A stretch of 64,000 nt of DNA from Selaginella tamariscina (taxonomy: Eukaryota; Streptophyta; Lycopodiopsida; Selaginellales; Selaginellaceae), in the NCBI GenBank assembly GCA_003024785.1, contig PUQB01000496.1:123298-187297 (forward strand), written 5' to 3'. Under the pieces are notes generated by a model that was given only the letters and a program-made list of their open reading frames with translations, searched no databases and was not told the DNA's origin. The position numbers and the translations under genes were made by a program. Positions 38,597 through 51,109 of the stretch are shown piece after piece; the first letter of the stretch is position 1, and the number at the start of each line of letters is the position of its first letter.

Positions 38597-40003
38597 ATTG
38601 AGTTTTAACAATTTACTGGTCAGTATGAATAAGAAATGAGGTATGCGTTTTTCTTTTTTTCTTTTTGGGTCATTTTTGCGAATTTCACAGCAGCCGAGTC
38701 CGACATTTGTAAAACCTTTAAAACGTCTTTTTAAATATGTTTTTTTGTTAGATGTAATTCGTACATAGGATTATACTCTCTTAAATATTTATGTTATTAT
38801 TTCAATGTAATTATTATGTGTTATAAACATCTCATCTGCTTCTGAAATCGTTTGATCTGTATGTACTATATTAAATTGTGTTTGACCCGTATGTGATATA
38901 TTGAATTTAATTAAAGAGATTTGTATTATTAATCATTAACAAAATGATAAGCATATCAAGGTTTAAAATAAAAACATAAATTTAATAATTGTATTGTCTA
39001 TAGGAGTAAGAAGTGTATTAATTTCCTGGGTTTGCTTTGCCATGAGCATGGAGCGCATACATGTGTATAATGTGCTATGTAAAATTTTCAACTATATGTA
39101 AATTCATGTCAAATAGTATTTAAATTATAATTCTCTTTTAATTAAATTTAATAATAATATATATAATATCAATAAATCTATCAATCTATAATAAATACAG
39201 TATATGCATAAAACTCTCTCTCTCACACTACAATACACACACCATACACACGCATAAAGACACACACACCATACCTATCTATGCTAATATAATTATATTA
39301 ATTTTCATCTAACATTATTGAACATAAGATCTTTATTAATTGTATCTTATTTTAATGAATTAATTCCAAACTTTTTATGTTGTAGAATTATACATTAAAT
39401 ATTCCTTTCTAAACCCTATTTAGTATATATGCATGTTATATTTGTACAAATTATTTGTGTACCACATATTATTTTAATGAATCCACATATTAGGATTAAT
39501 GTATCTATATAGGGGTATGTAAATAAGCAGTTAGAATGTACATAAACTTCATAAGATTAATATTATATTTTCAGTAATTTATAATACAGTGATAAAATAT
39601 TGCATATATGCACGTATATGTATTTACACGCATATGATTAGAGACAGTTTCTTCTACACATTGATATACACCAAAAAGGTTCATATATACAATTAATCTC
39701 GTTTTTTAATTTAAAAAGGGAAATAATTGACATAATAATATTATCTTAAAATTTTGGAATTAAAAAGGAGCTCTCGATTAAGAAAAATTAATACATATTA
39801 AAAGAAGTTCACATACATAAAATTAAAAAACAGTAAAGAATAAGAAAAACAAAAGCAATTGTAATTTTATTAACTCAAGTGTATTGAATTTTTATCCTTC
39901 TTAAATTATATGTTATTTTAATGAATTAATTGAAGCCTTTATATGTAAAAACAATTTTGAATCGTATATGTTAATTTATTTTTTTTGCTACACTTACGTA
40001 TCA
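38597..40003. other. AT-rich intergenic DNA downstream of actin
   Basis: No gene is seen. There are short CACACA runs around 39220-39270. The actin 3' UTR and polyadenylation region should lie in 38600-38850. Confidence 0.5.
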
Positions 40004-40255
40004 ACCGAGTAAGAATTTTATGAAATATACCTTAAATATATTCCAAAGCATATATTAGAACTATATATGGATGTCACATACAAAACAAAAGTTGCCTAAA
40101 ATAGCTTAACCTCCTTATATATAAAAAAGGGTTTACTAACCTTATATCTATTCTTAAGGTTAAATATACATCCTTTTGATGTGTGGAGATACCAAGTAGT
40201 CTATAATTTATTTTTTTCTTCTTAAGTCTTTCTTTTCTCAAGTATAGACACAACA
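40004..40255 (+). repeat. Probable LTR of gypsy family 3
   Basis: The first 130 bp (ATATACC, ATATTCCAAAG, AACTATATATGGATG, TTGCCTAAAATAGCTTA) recur at 41028-41160 and partly at 46076-46140. It ends ACACAACA, followed by ATTGCTTGGTGTC, a poor match to a tRNA-Met primer binding site. Gag-like sequence starts about 90 bp later. Boundaries are approximate. Confidence 0.5.
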
Positions 40256-40347
40256 ATTGCTTGGTGTCTTGACACAAAGATCCCACAGTCCAACTGGGTG
40301 TACTTGCCGCCACAGATAATGCACATGTTTGAGTTGAACACTTTCAT

Positions 40348-40808
40348 ATGATGGTTACATATCACCAATGGGATCCTCTCCATCAACTTCATGAGTTAGC
40401 ACCTTGTTTGCATGGATTTGCTGCCTTATGGTTTCAACTCCTAACCTCAACATCCAAGGCTATGATTGATTTGTCTTTATCAGCATTGGCGATTGCATCC
40501 AAGCGTCATGCAAATGCCTTTGGGTCTTTAGATGAAGTTTTATCATGCAACAAAAAGGTGGTGAAACAGTTATACAGTTTAGAGTCCATTTTAAGAACCA
40601 CTTGGCTCAAGTGGATCCTAACATGTCTGAGGTGGTTAAGAAAGGGCTATTCTATCAAGTGTTTGGTACAATAAGAGTCCTTGTTTGGATAAGTAGCCTG
40701 ACGACCTTGGATGATGTTATCCAAATTGCACAAGCACTTGAAGATGGTGTTGTCTCCTTTATTACTTATGTTCAACCTAGACCAACCCCTCTTCAAGTGC
40801 TTGTGTGA
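40348..40808 (+). pseudogene. Gag fragment of a gypsy element
   Basis: Plus-strand frames give IQFRVHFKNHLAQVDPNMSE then VVKKGLFYQVFG, the usual conserved part of plant gypsy gag (retrotrans_gag region). A frameshift near 40545 separates two halves. It continues, after interruptions, at 41161 and 42975. Confidence 0.65.
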
Positions 40809-41020
40809 TTTGATTACCATCCTCCAAGGTCGTCGGGTGATATCCATGAACAAGGACTCCTATTTTACAAGCACTTAATAAAATAGCCCTTTCTTAACCA
40901 TCTCGGACATGTTAGGATCCACTTGAGCCAAGTGGTTCTTAAAACGGACTCCAAACTGTGTAGTTGTTTCATCATCTTTTCATTGCAATCGTAAAACCTC
41001 ATCTAACGACATAGAGGCAT
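40809..41020 (-). repeat. Inverted copy of the gag segment
   Basis: The reverse complement of about 40800-41015 matches about 40525-40740 with only scattered differences; both contain AACCACTTGGCTCAAGTGGA. The two arms are about 60-90 bp apart and would form a long hairpin if transcribed. Confidence 0.8.
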
Positions 41021-41027
41021 AATGTAA

Positions 41028-41160
41028 GGATTCTAAGGAATATACCTTGAGTATGTTCCAAGACATATACTGAAACTATATATGGATGCCACAAGGATTA
41101 GATCAAAGGTTGCTTAAAATAGCTTAGCCTCCTTATGTATAAGGAAGGGTTTGCTAACCC
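41028..41160 (+). repeat. LTR family 3 fragment inside gag
   Basis: It begins TGTAAGGATTCTAAGGAATA and matches 40010-40130. It sits between the inverted gag arm and resumed gag sequence (a frame ending ATFQPMWQGR at 41161-41244), so it was inserted or rearranged into gag. Confidence 0.6.
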
Positions 41161-41244
41161 TCTTCCATTGTTACTCATCCACAACCCATAGAGGTAGATG
41201 TTGCAGTTCCACAGGCTACATTCCAACCCATGTGGCAAGGACGA

Positions 41245-42974
41245 TGTCAAAGTTTTAACCCAAAGGGCCAACACGTGGCAACACAGTGGCCATTCGGCAT
41301 CATCACCCTGTGTGAGCAACGCTAAGTTTCCCAGAACAACCCCAACGACCCCTAGGGTTAGACTCTAATGCCCAAGTGGACAGGAGACTTAGGGTTTAGC
41401 CTAAGTCTCCCTAGAATGTCTGCCCCCAGAACCCTTGAGGGATAACCCTAGTTGACTTAGGGTTTAGCCTAAGTCTCCCTAGAGTGTCTACCCCCAAAAC
41501 CCTTGAGGGATAACCCTAGTTGACTTAGGGTCTTGCCCTAGAAGACCTAGACAGGCTCATGCCCTAACCCCCATCAAGGAGACGTGTGTTCCACACATAC
41601 CCCGGACAGAGCTAAGGCATCGTCACTTACCCCTTGAGGAATCACCCTCATCCGGGAGTACAACCCCTTTAGGGCGACAAGGGGTACCCTGAACCACGAC
41701 TAACCCCTAAGGGTTTGAGTGGCCAAGTTATACCCTAGACCTAGGGCTAGTACTTAGTGAGGACACGAGTGTTCTACTAAGCAAACTCCCTAAGGCTAGG
41801 TTTGGGATAACCCTAAGCACATGACCTTGCGAGTGCCTCACGAAAGGGCTCCTGCTAACAGCTTAGGTTGTTCAACCCTTGAATTCCAAGGAGAACACTC
41901 CCCTAGCCAAGTGTGCCAAAGCACACCTAGTTATGAGACCTAACCTCCCTTGAGCGGATGCCCAAGGCTTAGCACCCTAGTGCAAGCACAAGCATGTCTT
42001 TTTTGCTAAGTATCCAACCCCTTGCGACAAGCCCATGACATAACCCCAAAGGGCGTGCCTCGGTTGTACCATGTGACGTTTAGCCCAGTGTCACATCTCC
42101 ATGTGACACTGCCTTCCATGATGTGGGCTATCATGCCATAGCCCTTAGATTCAAGAGTTGCACCAAGTACACAAACGTGGCTCCTAAATGCCAACTCTAG
42201 AACCCCTTAATGAACCCTCAGGAACCAGGTAATTGAACCTGTCAAACAAGATCCCACGCCCACAGTTGGACAAGGACACGGATGTGCCTTGCTTGGCCGT
42301 GAGTGCTACACCTAGCTTGACGTGGAGGAGGAGGCTGGAGACAAGCCTCAACCTCTGCCTCTTGGAACGTGCATTCCACAAGACCTCCCAGGCATGGATT
42401 CGCCAACGTTAAGGGTAAGCTACCCCGAAGGTGGGACGTACCCCTGGCATCTGGAAGTTAGGGCGGCACAACAGAGGGTTGTGCCTTGACGACACAAGCT
42501 AGAGCTTGCACCGGGAGAAGAGTAACGAGCTCAGTCATGAACCCAGGAACCCTCACTCCTATATACTACCTTATTTATGTGACAGAGGCCCCCCCCTGTT
42601 TTCCTGTTTACATAAGTGGGCTAGCACTGAAATCTCATTCCCAGAGGGAATACTTGGTGAGTTATCCATCGACCCCTAAACCCTAACCTGTCAAACCTAA
42701 GGGGTATTTTAAGCATATCCGACATGCCGAACTCACCGGAACTAACCATTAACCCAACTGGGACATGGAAAATGAGGGTAAGAGTTTTCTAGAAGGTAAG
42801 TGCTACCTTCGCTTAGAGTTTCTCGCGATATCTAAGGACAGCCGGCCGGACTACCCTAAACACCTAAGTGCACTAAGCGAGGCTGTTTCTCACTATCTAG
42901 GGCTTGCCAACAGTATAATAGGTAACAACAGTCAACGTCCAAAGTAAAGAGGAGTCATAGTAAAAACTATGACA
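41245..42974 (-). repeat. Solo LTR of family 1 with 5-bp target duplication
   Basis: On the minus strand it starts TGTCATAG and ends TTTGACA, about 1730 bp, flanked on both sides by GACGA (41240-41244 and 42975-42979). Removing the LTR and one GACGA joins a gag frame (FQPMWQGR to RGRGHGCGYERRG). It was therefore inserted into a family 3 gag and later lost its internal region by LTR-LTR recombination. Telomere-like CCCTAA runs near 41340-41530 belong to the LTR. Confidence 0.9.
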
Positions 42975-44740
42975 GACGAGGACGAGGACATGGTTGTGGA
43001 TACGAAAGGCGTGGATGTGGTCAACAATGCGGATGTGGAATATAGTATTTTGAGTGTCAGGGATTTGGGCACTTAGCGATTGAGTGTGCAATTGTCAACG
43101 TCCAGCTCATTAAGGTGTACAAGACAGGGAAGTGGTAGTTCCATCAGTGGATGTATTACCTCTTTTTAATAATGAGCATGAAAACTAATTCCTATCACTA
43201 ATGCAACAGAGGGATTGTGTGATGGGGTTTTACAACCTTTGTGTTTTTGTGGTGTGATGTTACAAGGTGTGGTTGAAACACTCGAGAAGTCTTTTCTTTT
43301 AAGGTTTTGTGTGTGATTGTCCAATATCAGTTCTTCTTGATTCTGAGTTGGCCATCTCATCTCATCCATTTGACATTCCTTAGTGACATAATGCTCTCTT
43401 TCGGCGGAACTTACTCAACGAACATTTCAAATATTATATGGAGATAATAAGTCTTTCACTATTTCTTTTCAGGCTTGTTATGCCCTTATTTGGTTAGGGT
43501 CATATTCGATGCACATCTTAAGCCACTGAAATTTTTTGGTCAAAGATCAATTGCTCTTTGAAACCTTAAAGCCATTGACTTACGAGCGATTTGGAAAGGT
43601 ATGGAACGATTAAGAGTGTGAATCCAACATAAACAATGAAGAGATAAAATCTTAAATGTATGTCATTAACACTTCTATAAACAGTCATCCTAAATTTTAT
43701 TTAATACATAGCATGGCTTTAGGCATTACCTCTTCGGGTCATGCCTTCTCAATTGTATGACACATGATTTTGGGTTTTTAATTGGATGTGTGCTAAGGGT
43801 GTATGTATGAACTTTAACACGGGGGAGGTTTTCATTCCGGGTTATTCTCCCTTACAAGCACAATACAATTTAGAGTTCGTGCATTTCTTCAGGCTATTGT
43901 AGAGGTGATCTTTCCTACTAATTCATTTCCAGAATTTCATCAAAAGGATATGGAAAAGCTTCTTCATTAGTTCCCAAATCTACAATAGCTAGTGGTGGTA
44001 GGGAGGACTATAGTCAACACTTGCCATCAGATCGATACAAAAGATGCTACACCAATAAAGGTTCCAATTCAGTGGCTATCTCCTTGAGAGAAGCAAGAGA
44101 TGGCATAAGCTGTTCGGAATATGTTAGCTCAAGGAGTGGTATGTTCGTCTTATAGCCCATGGACTTTTAAGCCTCATATCATTAATAAAGTAGATGGAGG
44201 TAGGCATTTCAAACGATTGATTTTTGACTTTTAAATAATGTGATGGTACCGAATAGTTATCCTATGTCACTCATGAATGACCTTATTGACAAATTGGGGA
44301 AGAGTCATTGGTTCATGACACTAAATTTAGCTTTAGGCTATTGGTAGGTTCCTCTTATTGGAAAAGCAATATTGGTTGCATTTACCGGATTGTAATGGAT
44401 TGTATGAGTTTACGGTGATGCCTTTTGGTTTGATGAATGCTCTAGCCACATTTCAACAACTCATAGATGAAGTCATTTGAGATTTAAAATATTTTGCATG
44501 AGTGTTTGTGGACGATCTTCTGCTAGTACATAGGAAGAACATTTGATTCACATGGAGCAAATCTTATTATGGTTGGAACGATATTAATCTAGGTGCTGAT
44601 CTCATGCAAGAAGATCCAGAATCAGGTCAATGGCATCCCATTGCATATGCGAATCAAAGTCTCAGTGGTTCAAAACTCAATTATTCGACTACGAACAAGG
44701 AATATCTAGCAATTATTTGGGCATTAATCATATAATTATT
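42975..44740 (+). pseudogene. Gypsy gag zinc knuckle, protease, RT and RNase H remnant
   Basis: Plus strand: a Gly/Arg-rich stretch then FECQGFGHLAIEC (43040-43090), a CCHC knuckle. A protease-like region follows (43220-43450, frames broken). RT blocks come at 44130-44510, including MPFGLMNALATFQQ and VFVDDLL. The RNase H-like tail HPIAYANQSLSGSKLNYST is at 44635-44695. Numerous stops and deletions show it is inactive. The catalytic FVDD form is common in gypsy RT. Confidence 0.75.
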
Positions 44741-44889
44741 AATTCATAGTTCATCATCGTCCATGTTCTTCCATGACGAATGTGAATGCTTTGCCATGGG
44801 CAACAGTTGCTGCAGGTGTCTTATCATCTTTATAACTCACACCATTGCCTAGTCTCCATGAAATTAAGTTGGCATAGCGCTTGAAATCA

Positions 44890-46050
44890 TGAAGTTAACG
44901 AATAATAGATGCACTCAAAGCTCCTGAGTTGGTTGCATATGTTAATATTGATTTTGGGACCATATTGTAAAGTTCACGATGGTAAAGGATCTCCTTTATT
45001 TACTCCACCTCGGTTGGTAATCCCATTATGTTGTGTATCTCACTTTCTTCATGCTTTTCATGATGATCCTTTCTCTAGTCATCTCGGGTTTCATAAAATG
45101 TTAAACAAGTTACGCTCACAATTCTATTAGCCTCAACTCTGACATGACCTGACCTTCATTAACATTTGCAAATATGTCATCTCTATCAAGTTCAGAATTC
45201 TCGATCCACTTCTCCTAACGGTCATTTGTAATTTATTCAAGTTCATCATCCTTTTGAGTTGATCTCATTGGACCATTTCCAACAATGACGGCAGAGACTA
45301 CATAGGCTATTGTTTTGTTAAATTATTTGACACGGTATGTGAAGGTCCGGGCTCTTCTGGAGGCCAAGGCAACTTATGTGGCAAATTTCTTGTTTCATCA
45401 AATCGTGTTAAGACATGGATGTCTAGAGTGTGTTCTTTCACATCAAGGACCTCATTTAACAACTGAAGTTTTGAGTTTGTTAATTTTGAGGTTGGGAATC
45501 AAACAGTTTTTCACACCAGAAATTGATAGTTTAATGGAGTGACTCAACCATACTTTTGAGTGTATGTTGTATAAGTATGTGAATCAATGCCAGACCAACT
45601 GGAATTAGTACTTGCCCCCCCTTCATTTTGCCTATGTGTCAGTTCATTGGAGTCTCTCCATTTCATTTCTTGTATGGTTGTTCCTTGTGTTTCCTTCTGA
45701 TGTTAATTCTTCTTCTTTTCATCATGTTTCAACAGATGCACAAACGTGGAGTTGGTATTTAGATCAAACCCTTCCGGTATTGCACAAAGATATGTTAACA
45801 AAGTTATTTTATACTCAGGAGGTACAGCAAAGACATTATAATGCTTGGCATTCGTTTGTCCTTGATTATGTTGTGGGTTATAAAGTGCTAGTCTTATATT
45901 CAAAAATGCATTTTAAAGAGTTGTTTTTTGAATTAATTTCTGAGTGGATTGGTCCATATTCCATTGTATGAAGATTGGGTTCTAAAATGTACATCGTTCG
46001 CAATTCATATGAAGTGAATCAAAATGCACATTTCAGTGATTGTCTCCATA
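44890..46050 (+). pseudogene. Gypsy integrase remnant
   Basis: Plus strand: FLHAFHDDPFSSHLGFHKML (45040-45105) is the HH half of the zinc-binding region. After it come decayed catalytic-core pieces around 45290-45545 (HGCLECVLSHQGPHLT, where SDRGP would be expected) and a C-terminal tail FFELISEWIGPYSIV (45920-45965). Frames are broken. Confidence 0.7.
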
Positions 46051-46073
46051 TCATAGATAAAAAAGAATAATGT

Positions 46074-46170
46074 AAAGATACCTTGAGTATATTCTAAGAC
46101 ATATATTGGATAGATACTAAATTATATAGATACCATCTTGTACACACATAGATAGATTTACATCTTATTT
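46074..46170 (+). repeat. Remnant of 3' LTR, family 3
   Basis: TGTAAAGATACCTTGAGTAT then CTAAGACATATATTGGA matches the start of the LTR fragments at 40010 and 41028. It directly follows the integrase end, where a 3' LTR belongs. The rest is not recognisable. Confidence 0.5.
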
Positions 46171-46817
46171 TAATGATTTACTTTCTGTATATTTCATCTT
46201 TAACTTTCTTTCTCTCTCACTCACTCTCTCTCACACACACATGATGTATATTGTCATCGTACCAATTGTCATCTTGTATATACAGTAAAAAATCATCCAA
46301 GATGTAAATGTCCAGCCTACTATTGTATAGTTCCAGGTTTATAAAATATATTTATATTTAATGATTATTATATAATAAATTTATATTTATTATTATTAAA
46401 TAATATTATACGAACAAAAATATACCAGAATAATTTGGCCAAGAGATCGAAGTTGATTAAAGAAAAATTAAACTCCACATCCGAACATAGATTTTTAAAA
46501 TTAAAACAATTCTATATATAATATAACACTTCAAAAATATGCTACAGTGAATAAATAAACGAGAAAAATATAATTATATATATATGTTTGAACCTTAAAA
46601 CTTAATGTACTAAGATTCTAGAATATTCTAAGGTAAAACCTTGCTTTTCTTTAACGGTTTTTAGGTTCTTAAAGAATGTGGAGCGCCGATTAGGAGAAGA
46701 GATTTCCATGTAAGTCTGATAATCCCTGAAATATTCATGAAAAATGCGTGTTTCCGAGCGATTTCACATAAAATCCTCACAGATTTCACATGGAAATCAT
46801 GAAGTATCACACACACA

Positions 46818-46863
<46 letters not shown>

Positions 46864-47020
46864 TATGCTTATATACACATGTATACACTGTAAATCCCAA
46901 AACATTCCATCGTTAAAAATCATTAAACTCCCTTAGAAAACCAGAAAAATCTCTTCATAAAATTTGCCTTAAACATACTTAAAGTCTTAAATATTATGCA
47001 GAATACAGTGAAAATGGGCT
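46171..47020. other. AT-rich intergenic DNA with a (CA)n tract
   Basis: No gene is seen. A (CA)n microsatellite of about 26 units with one break lies at 46808-46860. The promoter of the F-box gene must be near 46900-47020 but has no clear motif. Confidence 0.6.
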
Positions 47021-48261
47021 ATGGGTCGACGTAAGAAGCGAAGAATTCTAGCCATGGAAGACATTCTGGAGGTCCTTCTAAGGGATGCAGATGCCAAGTT
47101 CATGGATGCGGCAGTGGAACATATAATGCACAGGCAAGGGTCCGAGGATGAGAAGGTTAAGTTTCTGCGGAGGTCCTTTGCATTGGGGTTGAAGCTCCAG
47201 GATGTTGCAAGCCGGCTTACTAGAGAGCATTCTGCCCAGCATAATTCTTCTGTGTGGCCTTTCACTCATGATCTAAGCATCAAGGTATGTCTGTCTACGT
47301 GTGTATGTAGTTCAACATATGTGTGTATGTGTACACAAACGGAAAGATAGGTATGTTTTATTGATAATGAGGAAAAGGCCAAACACGTATAGATAGGTTA
47401 TATGCATCCATTGTGTGCGTGTGTGTGTGTGTTTTAAATACATGTACATACATGACTTACAAAAGTTTGTGGCATATACATACATACATACACATATATT
47501 AGACATGCAAACAATACAGTAACCATGAAAGCTATCTTAAAGTTCAATATGGTTATCGTGAGAACACTGATCTTTAAGTACAAAATATGTGTCTGCTTGT
47601 ATATGGCTGTATATGTATGCATCTGCATAACAAATATATAAAACTAGCTACATATACACACACACTCACACACGCACAAAAGAAATATCAAGTATGTTTC
47701 GTTTGCAAGATATTCTCAAGTCTGGGAAACAATCGTTGTGCCACATCGCAGCAACTTGTACCATGTTCAATAAATTGGCCTTTGATGCTGCTTGTTATGC
47801 AAATGTAGATCTTACTACCGGAGGATCAACGGTGACAGATGAAATTGTAGCCAAGGTTGTTCAACGTGCTGGGCCCTCTCTAAGGTTTATATGCATGTGC
47901 ATGTGTGCGTGTAGGTGTTGCTTTTGCTAGAGGACTTCGAAAGGTTTACGTGTGTGTGTGTATGTGTGTGTTACGTGTGTATCTTCGTATGCATATAACT
48001 AGGTGTTGTGTTTGTTACAGGACTTTGAAGCTGGGGGTTGTGTTACACCACTGTAGGTTGCATGGATTAAAGCCCAGTTCAAGTCCATTAAAATTCTCTG
48101 TTTTAACAGACCAGGCATTATCTAGAAGGCCTGCAACACATGACTGGACCGCGTGTCCATTGTCAAAGGCGTGTCTTACTCCACTAATTGTTGATAATGG
48201 ACTTGCGGGTATGTATGTATATTTGTTTGTGTATCAATACACACACTATACACACATATAC

Positions 48262-48345
<84 letters not shown>

Positions 48346-48739
48346 CACACTCTTGTTTCATTGTATCTTCTTTTAACAGGAGCAGGTTGAAAGCTTTACA
48401 TCTCTACAATATTGAAGCAATGGATAGCAAATTCCTTTGCAAAGCATTGGTGGCCTGTCCATCTTTAGTCGATCTCAAAGTTGTCGGTCTGTAAGTGCGA
48501 ACAACAGCTCATACATATACATATATGCACGTGTCGTATATCACATACATCACACACACTATATATGTCTACAACTAGTTTCTGGCTATGCAAGTATATG
48601 TAACTAACTTTCTTCCAGTGTTTTAGGAATGTGAATTTAAGAACCTTAATGGATTGCCTGGGATCTCATTGCCACAATATACAGAGCCTCTGCTGCCAAC
48701 AAGCAAAACTTTGTTCATGGCCTGGACGTAAGTTGTAAT

Positions 48740-48798
<59 letters not shown>

Positions 48799-50032
48799 GC
48801 AGAGTCGTAAGTACTGCCTTATCAATGTATGCAGGCTCTGCAGCAGAGACTGTAAGGTTAAGTGCTTGCAGTATCTTGGTCAAAGGGTCCAAACATTTCT
48901 TCATTAACTTTGAGCGAGTATAGGCTAGCCGACAGAAAAGCCTCGGTTTTAGTGACTGTAAGTACATAATTATCTCATTTTCACATTGTTGTAACGTTGT
49001 CTTTTCATGATTAGTACACACACACACCGTCTAGTTGCATTCAAGTTTGGATTGTTGCAGGGACTGCGACATCTTGTTTATCTAGATTTCTCCGGAGCAG
49101 ATTATCTCAATGGTTCATTCTTAAGGTGCCGTTTTTATTTTGTACTCTCTCACATATGTAGATGCACACATATTGTATATCTGCCAGGGACATGATTGCT
49201 TTGCCCAACTTACAGCTTAAGACTTTGATACTGAGAGACTGTGTCCGGCTAAAGGAGGTAGATTATTTTCTTACACAAGATAATGCGTGTGCGTTTTGTG
49301 TGTGTGTGTGTGTGTGTGTGTGTTTGTGTGTATATGGAAGTTTTATCTGCTAATGTTGCTTAGGTGGAGGTTGAAAGGCTGTTATTTGCACTTAGGACAG
49401 GGGAATGCAAAACGCTTTCTCATCTTGTAAGCATTGAAGTAGTGATATCTTGCCTCTATTACACACACACACAACTTATATGTCGTGAAAAGAACTAACG
49501 TATACATTACAGGATATTTCCAATAGAAACGGATTAGCAGCCTCGGACTGGGGAAGACGAGTAAAACCAAGGTAAGTTATGCTGTAATAGTTTGTTTTAT
49601 TTATTATTTGTTTTCTTTCCTTTTATCAGCAATGAATCCATATCTGCTTTACGTTCTGAACGGCCAAGTTTTAGTCTTCTGGCAGACTATCCAAATTCTA
49701 AATGGTAACTTCTTATATATACATGTGAGCATATGTATATTGATACTTTTGTATATAATGTTTTAATATACATATGTTTGATGTTATGTTGCAGTGGTAG
49801 TGAGACTGATACGCTAAGCATGGAATATACATCAGAGAGTGAGAATATTCAGCTAGGTGGGAGCTATGATTCCTCGGAGTACTTGTCCGAGGAGAACAGC
49901 TACAGTTCGAGTAGTGGGCAACAGGAGGAAGATGAAGAAAATGAGGAGGAACAGAGCTTCATGAGCCAAGATGAGCTCTTTGAAGGTGAGTTTAGTGATC
50001 AAAGTGAAGGTATTGAGTTTATTGCAATTTAA
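47021..50032 (+). CDS. SKIP17-like F-box / leucine-rich repeat protein
   Basis: It is probably a substrate receptor of an SCF (SKP1-cullin-F-box) ubiquitin ligase. Exons: 47021-47284, 47693-47884, 48021-48208, 48380-48490, 48627-48727, 48835-48957, 49061-49125, 49188-49257, 49364-49426, 49513-49571, 49630-49704, 49795-50032, about 515 aa. The F-box-like segment is ILKSGKQSLCHIAATCTMFN then KLAFDAACYANVDLTT. LRR parts include LKALHLYNIEAMDSKFLCKA, LVYLDFSGADYLNGSFLR and LKTLILRDCVRLKEVEVERL. The tail is very acidic (EEDEENEEEQ) and ends EGIEFIAI, like SKIP17 proteins. Shifts occur near 48386 and between 48840 and 48920, and the exon 1/2 phase is uncertain. The ATG at 47021 opens with a basic GRRKKRR stretch. 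Confidence 0.8.
48264..48344. repeat. (CT)n(TA)n compound microsatellite
   Basis: It lies in intron 3 of the SKIP17-like gene, about 22 CT units then about 18 TA units, close to the acceptor of exon 4. Confidence 0.95.
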
Positions 50033-50099
50033 CTAGATCAATATACAATTAGTTTGTATGTATGGTAAACTTCCCTGGTGTCCGGAATATACCCAGGAA

Positions 50100-50480
50100 T
50101 TCTTTGAATTATTTAAACAAGAACAATCACATAGTGTACCTCAACCATGAAGCTTTATGTTAAGTGAGCAAAATATTTGCTGTCTCTCTGTACGTGTGTG
50201 TGCGCGCGACTGCATGCACGTGTATCCAGTACACACACAACGGAGGCCCCAGGTATTACAGACATGCACACACACACACAGAACGTAAGTATGTACGTTC
50301 TGTTATAGAAATCTTAAAAACTACATGTAACTTACATATATGTAGCAATGACACAAGACGTTGAACCAGTTTAACATTATTAAGCTTTTAGTACACATTC
50401 AAAAGCGGCCCCTGTATAGAGTGATCATGCTTACATTAAGTGAAACTTAGAAACTAAAATGTGCATTATGTATATATATT
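50100..50480 (+). repeat. Dispersed repeat, inverted partner at 59.5-59.7 kb
   Basis: AGCTTTATGTTAAGTGAGCA then AAATATTTG.TGTCTCTCTG and TACGTGTGTGTGCG match the reverse complement of 59560-59695. Similarity continues with gaps to GTATGTACGTT. There is no coding function; it may be an unclassified non-autonomous transposon. Confidence 0.65.
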
Positions 50481-50602
50481 GGCTCAGAAAGCACCTTCCG
50501 CTATGTGATCTCTTCACAATGCCTCCATGTATAGCAAGTGGAGTTCACGTTGCCCGGTGGCTTTCAGACCGGCCTTTGTTTCATCATTGCCATCTCTCTT
50601 CC

Positions 50603-50639
<37 letters not shown>

Positions 50640-50654
50640 ATACACCTAGTTACC

Positions 50655-51070
50655 TCATTTCTCTTTGGCGGCTTCCGATTGGTCAAGCTTCTCTTTGGAA
50701 ACGATCTTGGGCACAGTATGTGCAACATAAGGCTTCAACTGAAGAAAACAGCAAATAAGCAAATAATAAAAGGGAAGATTATTAGTGTAGATAATTAGAA
50801 CTGTTTTAGTTTTAATTAAACAGTGATAATACTATACCTTGAACCCTGTGAGATCCGGAACAACGAACTTTGGAAGCTTCTCCAGTTGAACAATAAATCC
50901 TCCTGGAATGTTATTAATATAATGTTATAAACACACACACTCACGAACACACACAATTGTATATAGCAGAGACGATACTGATTAAAACGTAGACGGGATA
51001 TAAGTAGATGACAGAAAAGTTGTTGTATAAAACATTGGGTGTGTCTTTGCATTATATATATATATATATA

Positions 51071-51109
<39 letters not shown>

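Noticed and set aside
40348-40808. Domesticated gag host gene
   Set aside because: Frameshift, stops, the adjacent inverted copy and LTR fragments show ordinary retrotransposon decay.
50164-50364. Small protein MSKIF..., with a similar frame at 59415-59681 minus
   Set aside because: Similarity arises from a duplicated non-coding repeat; the frames diverge by shifts and contain CA-repeat-derived residues.
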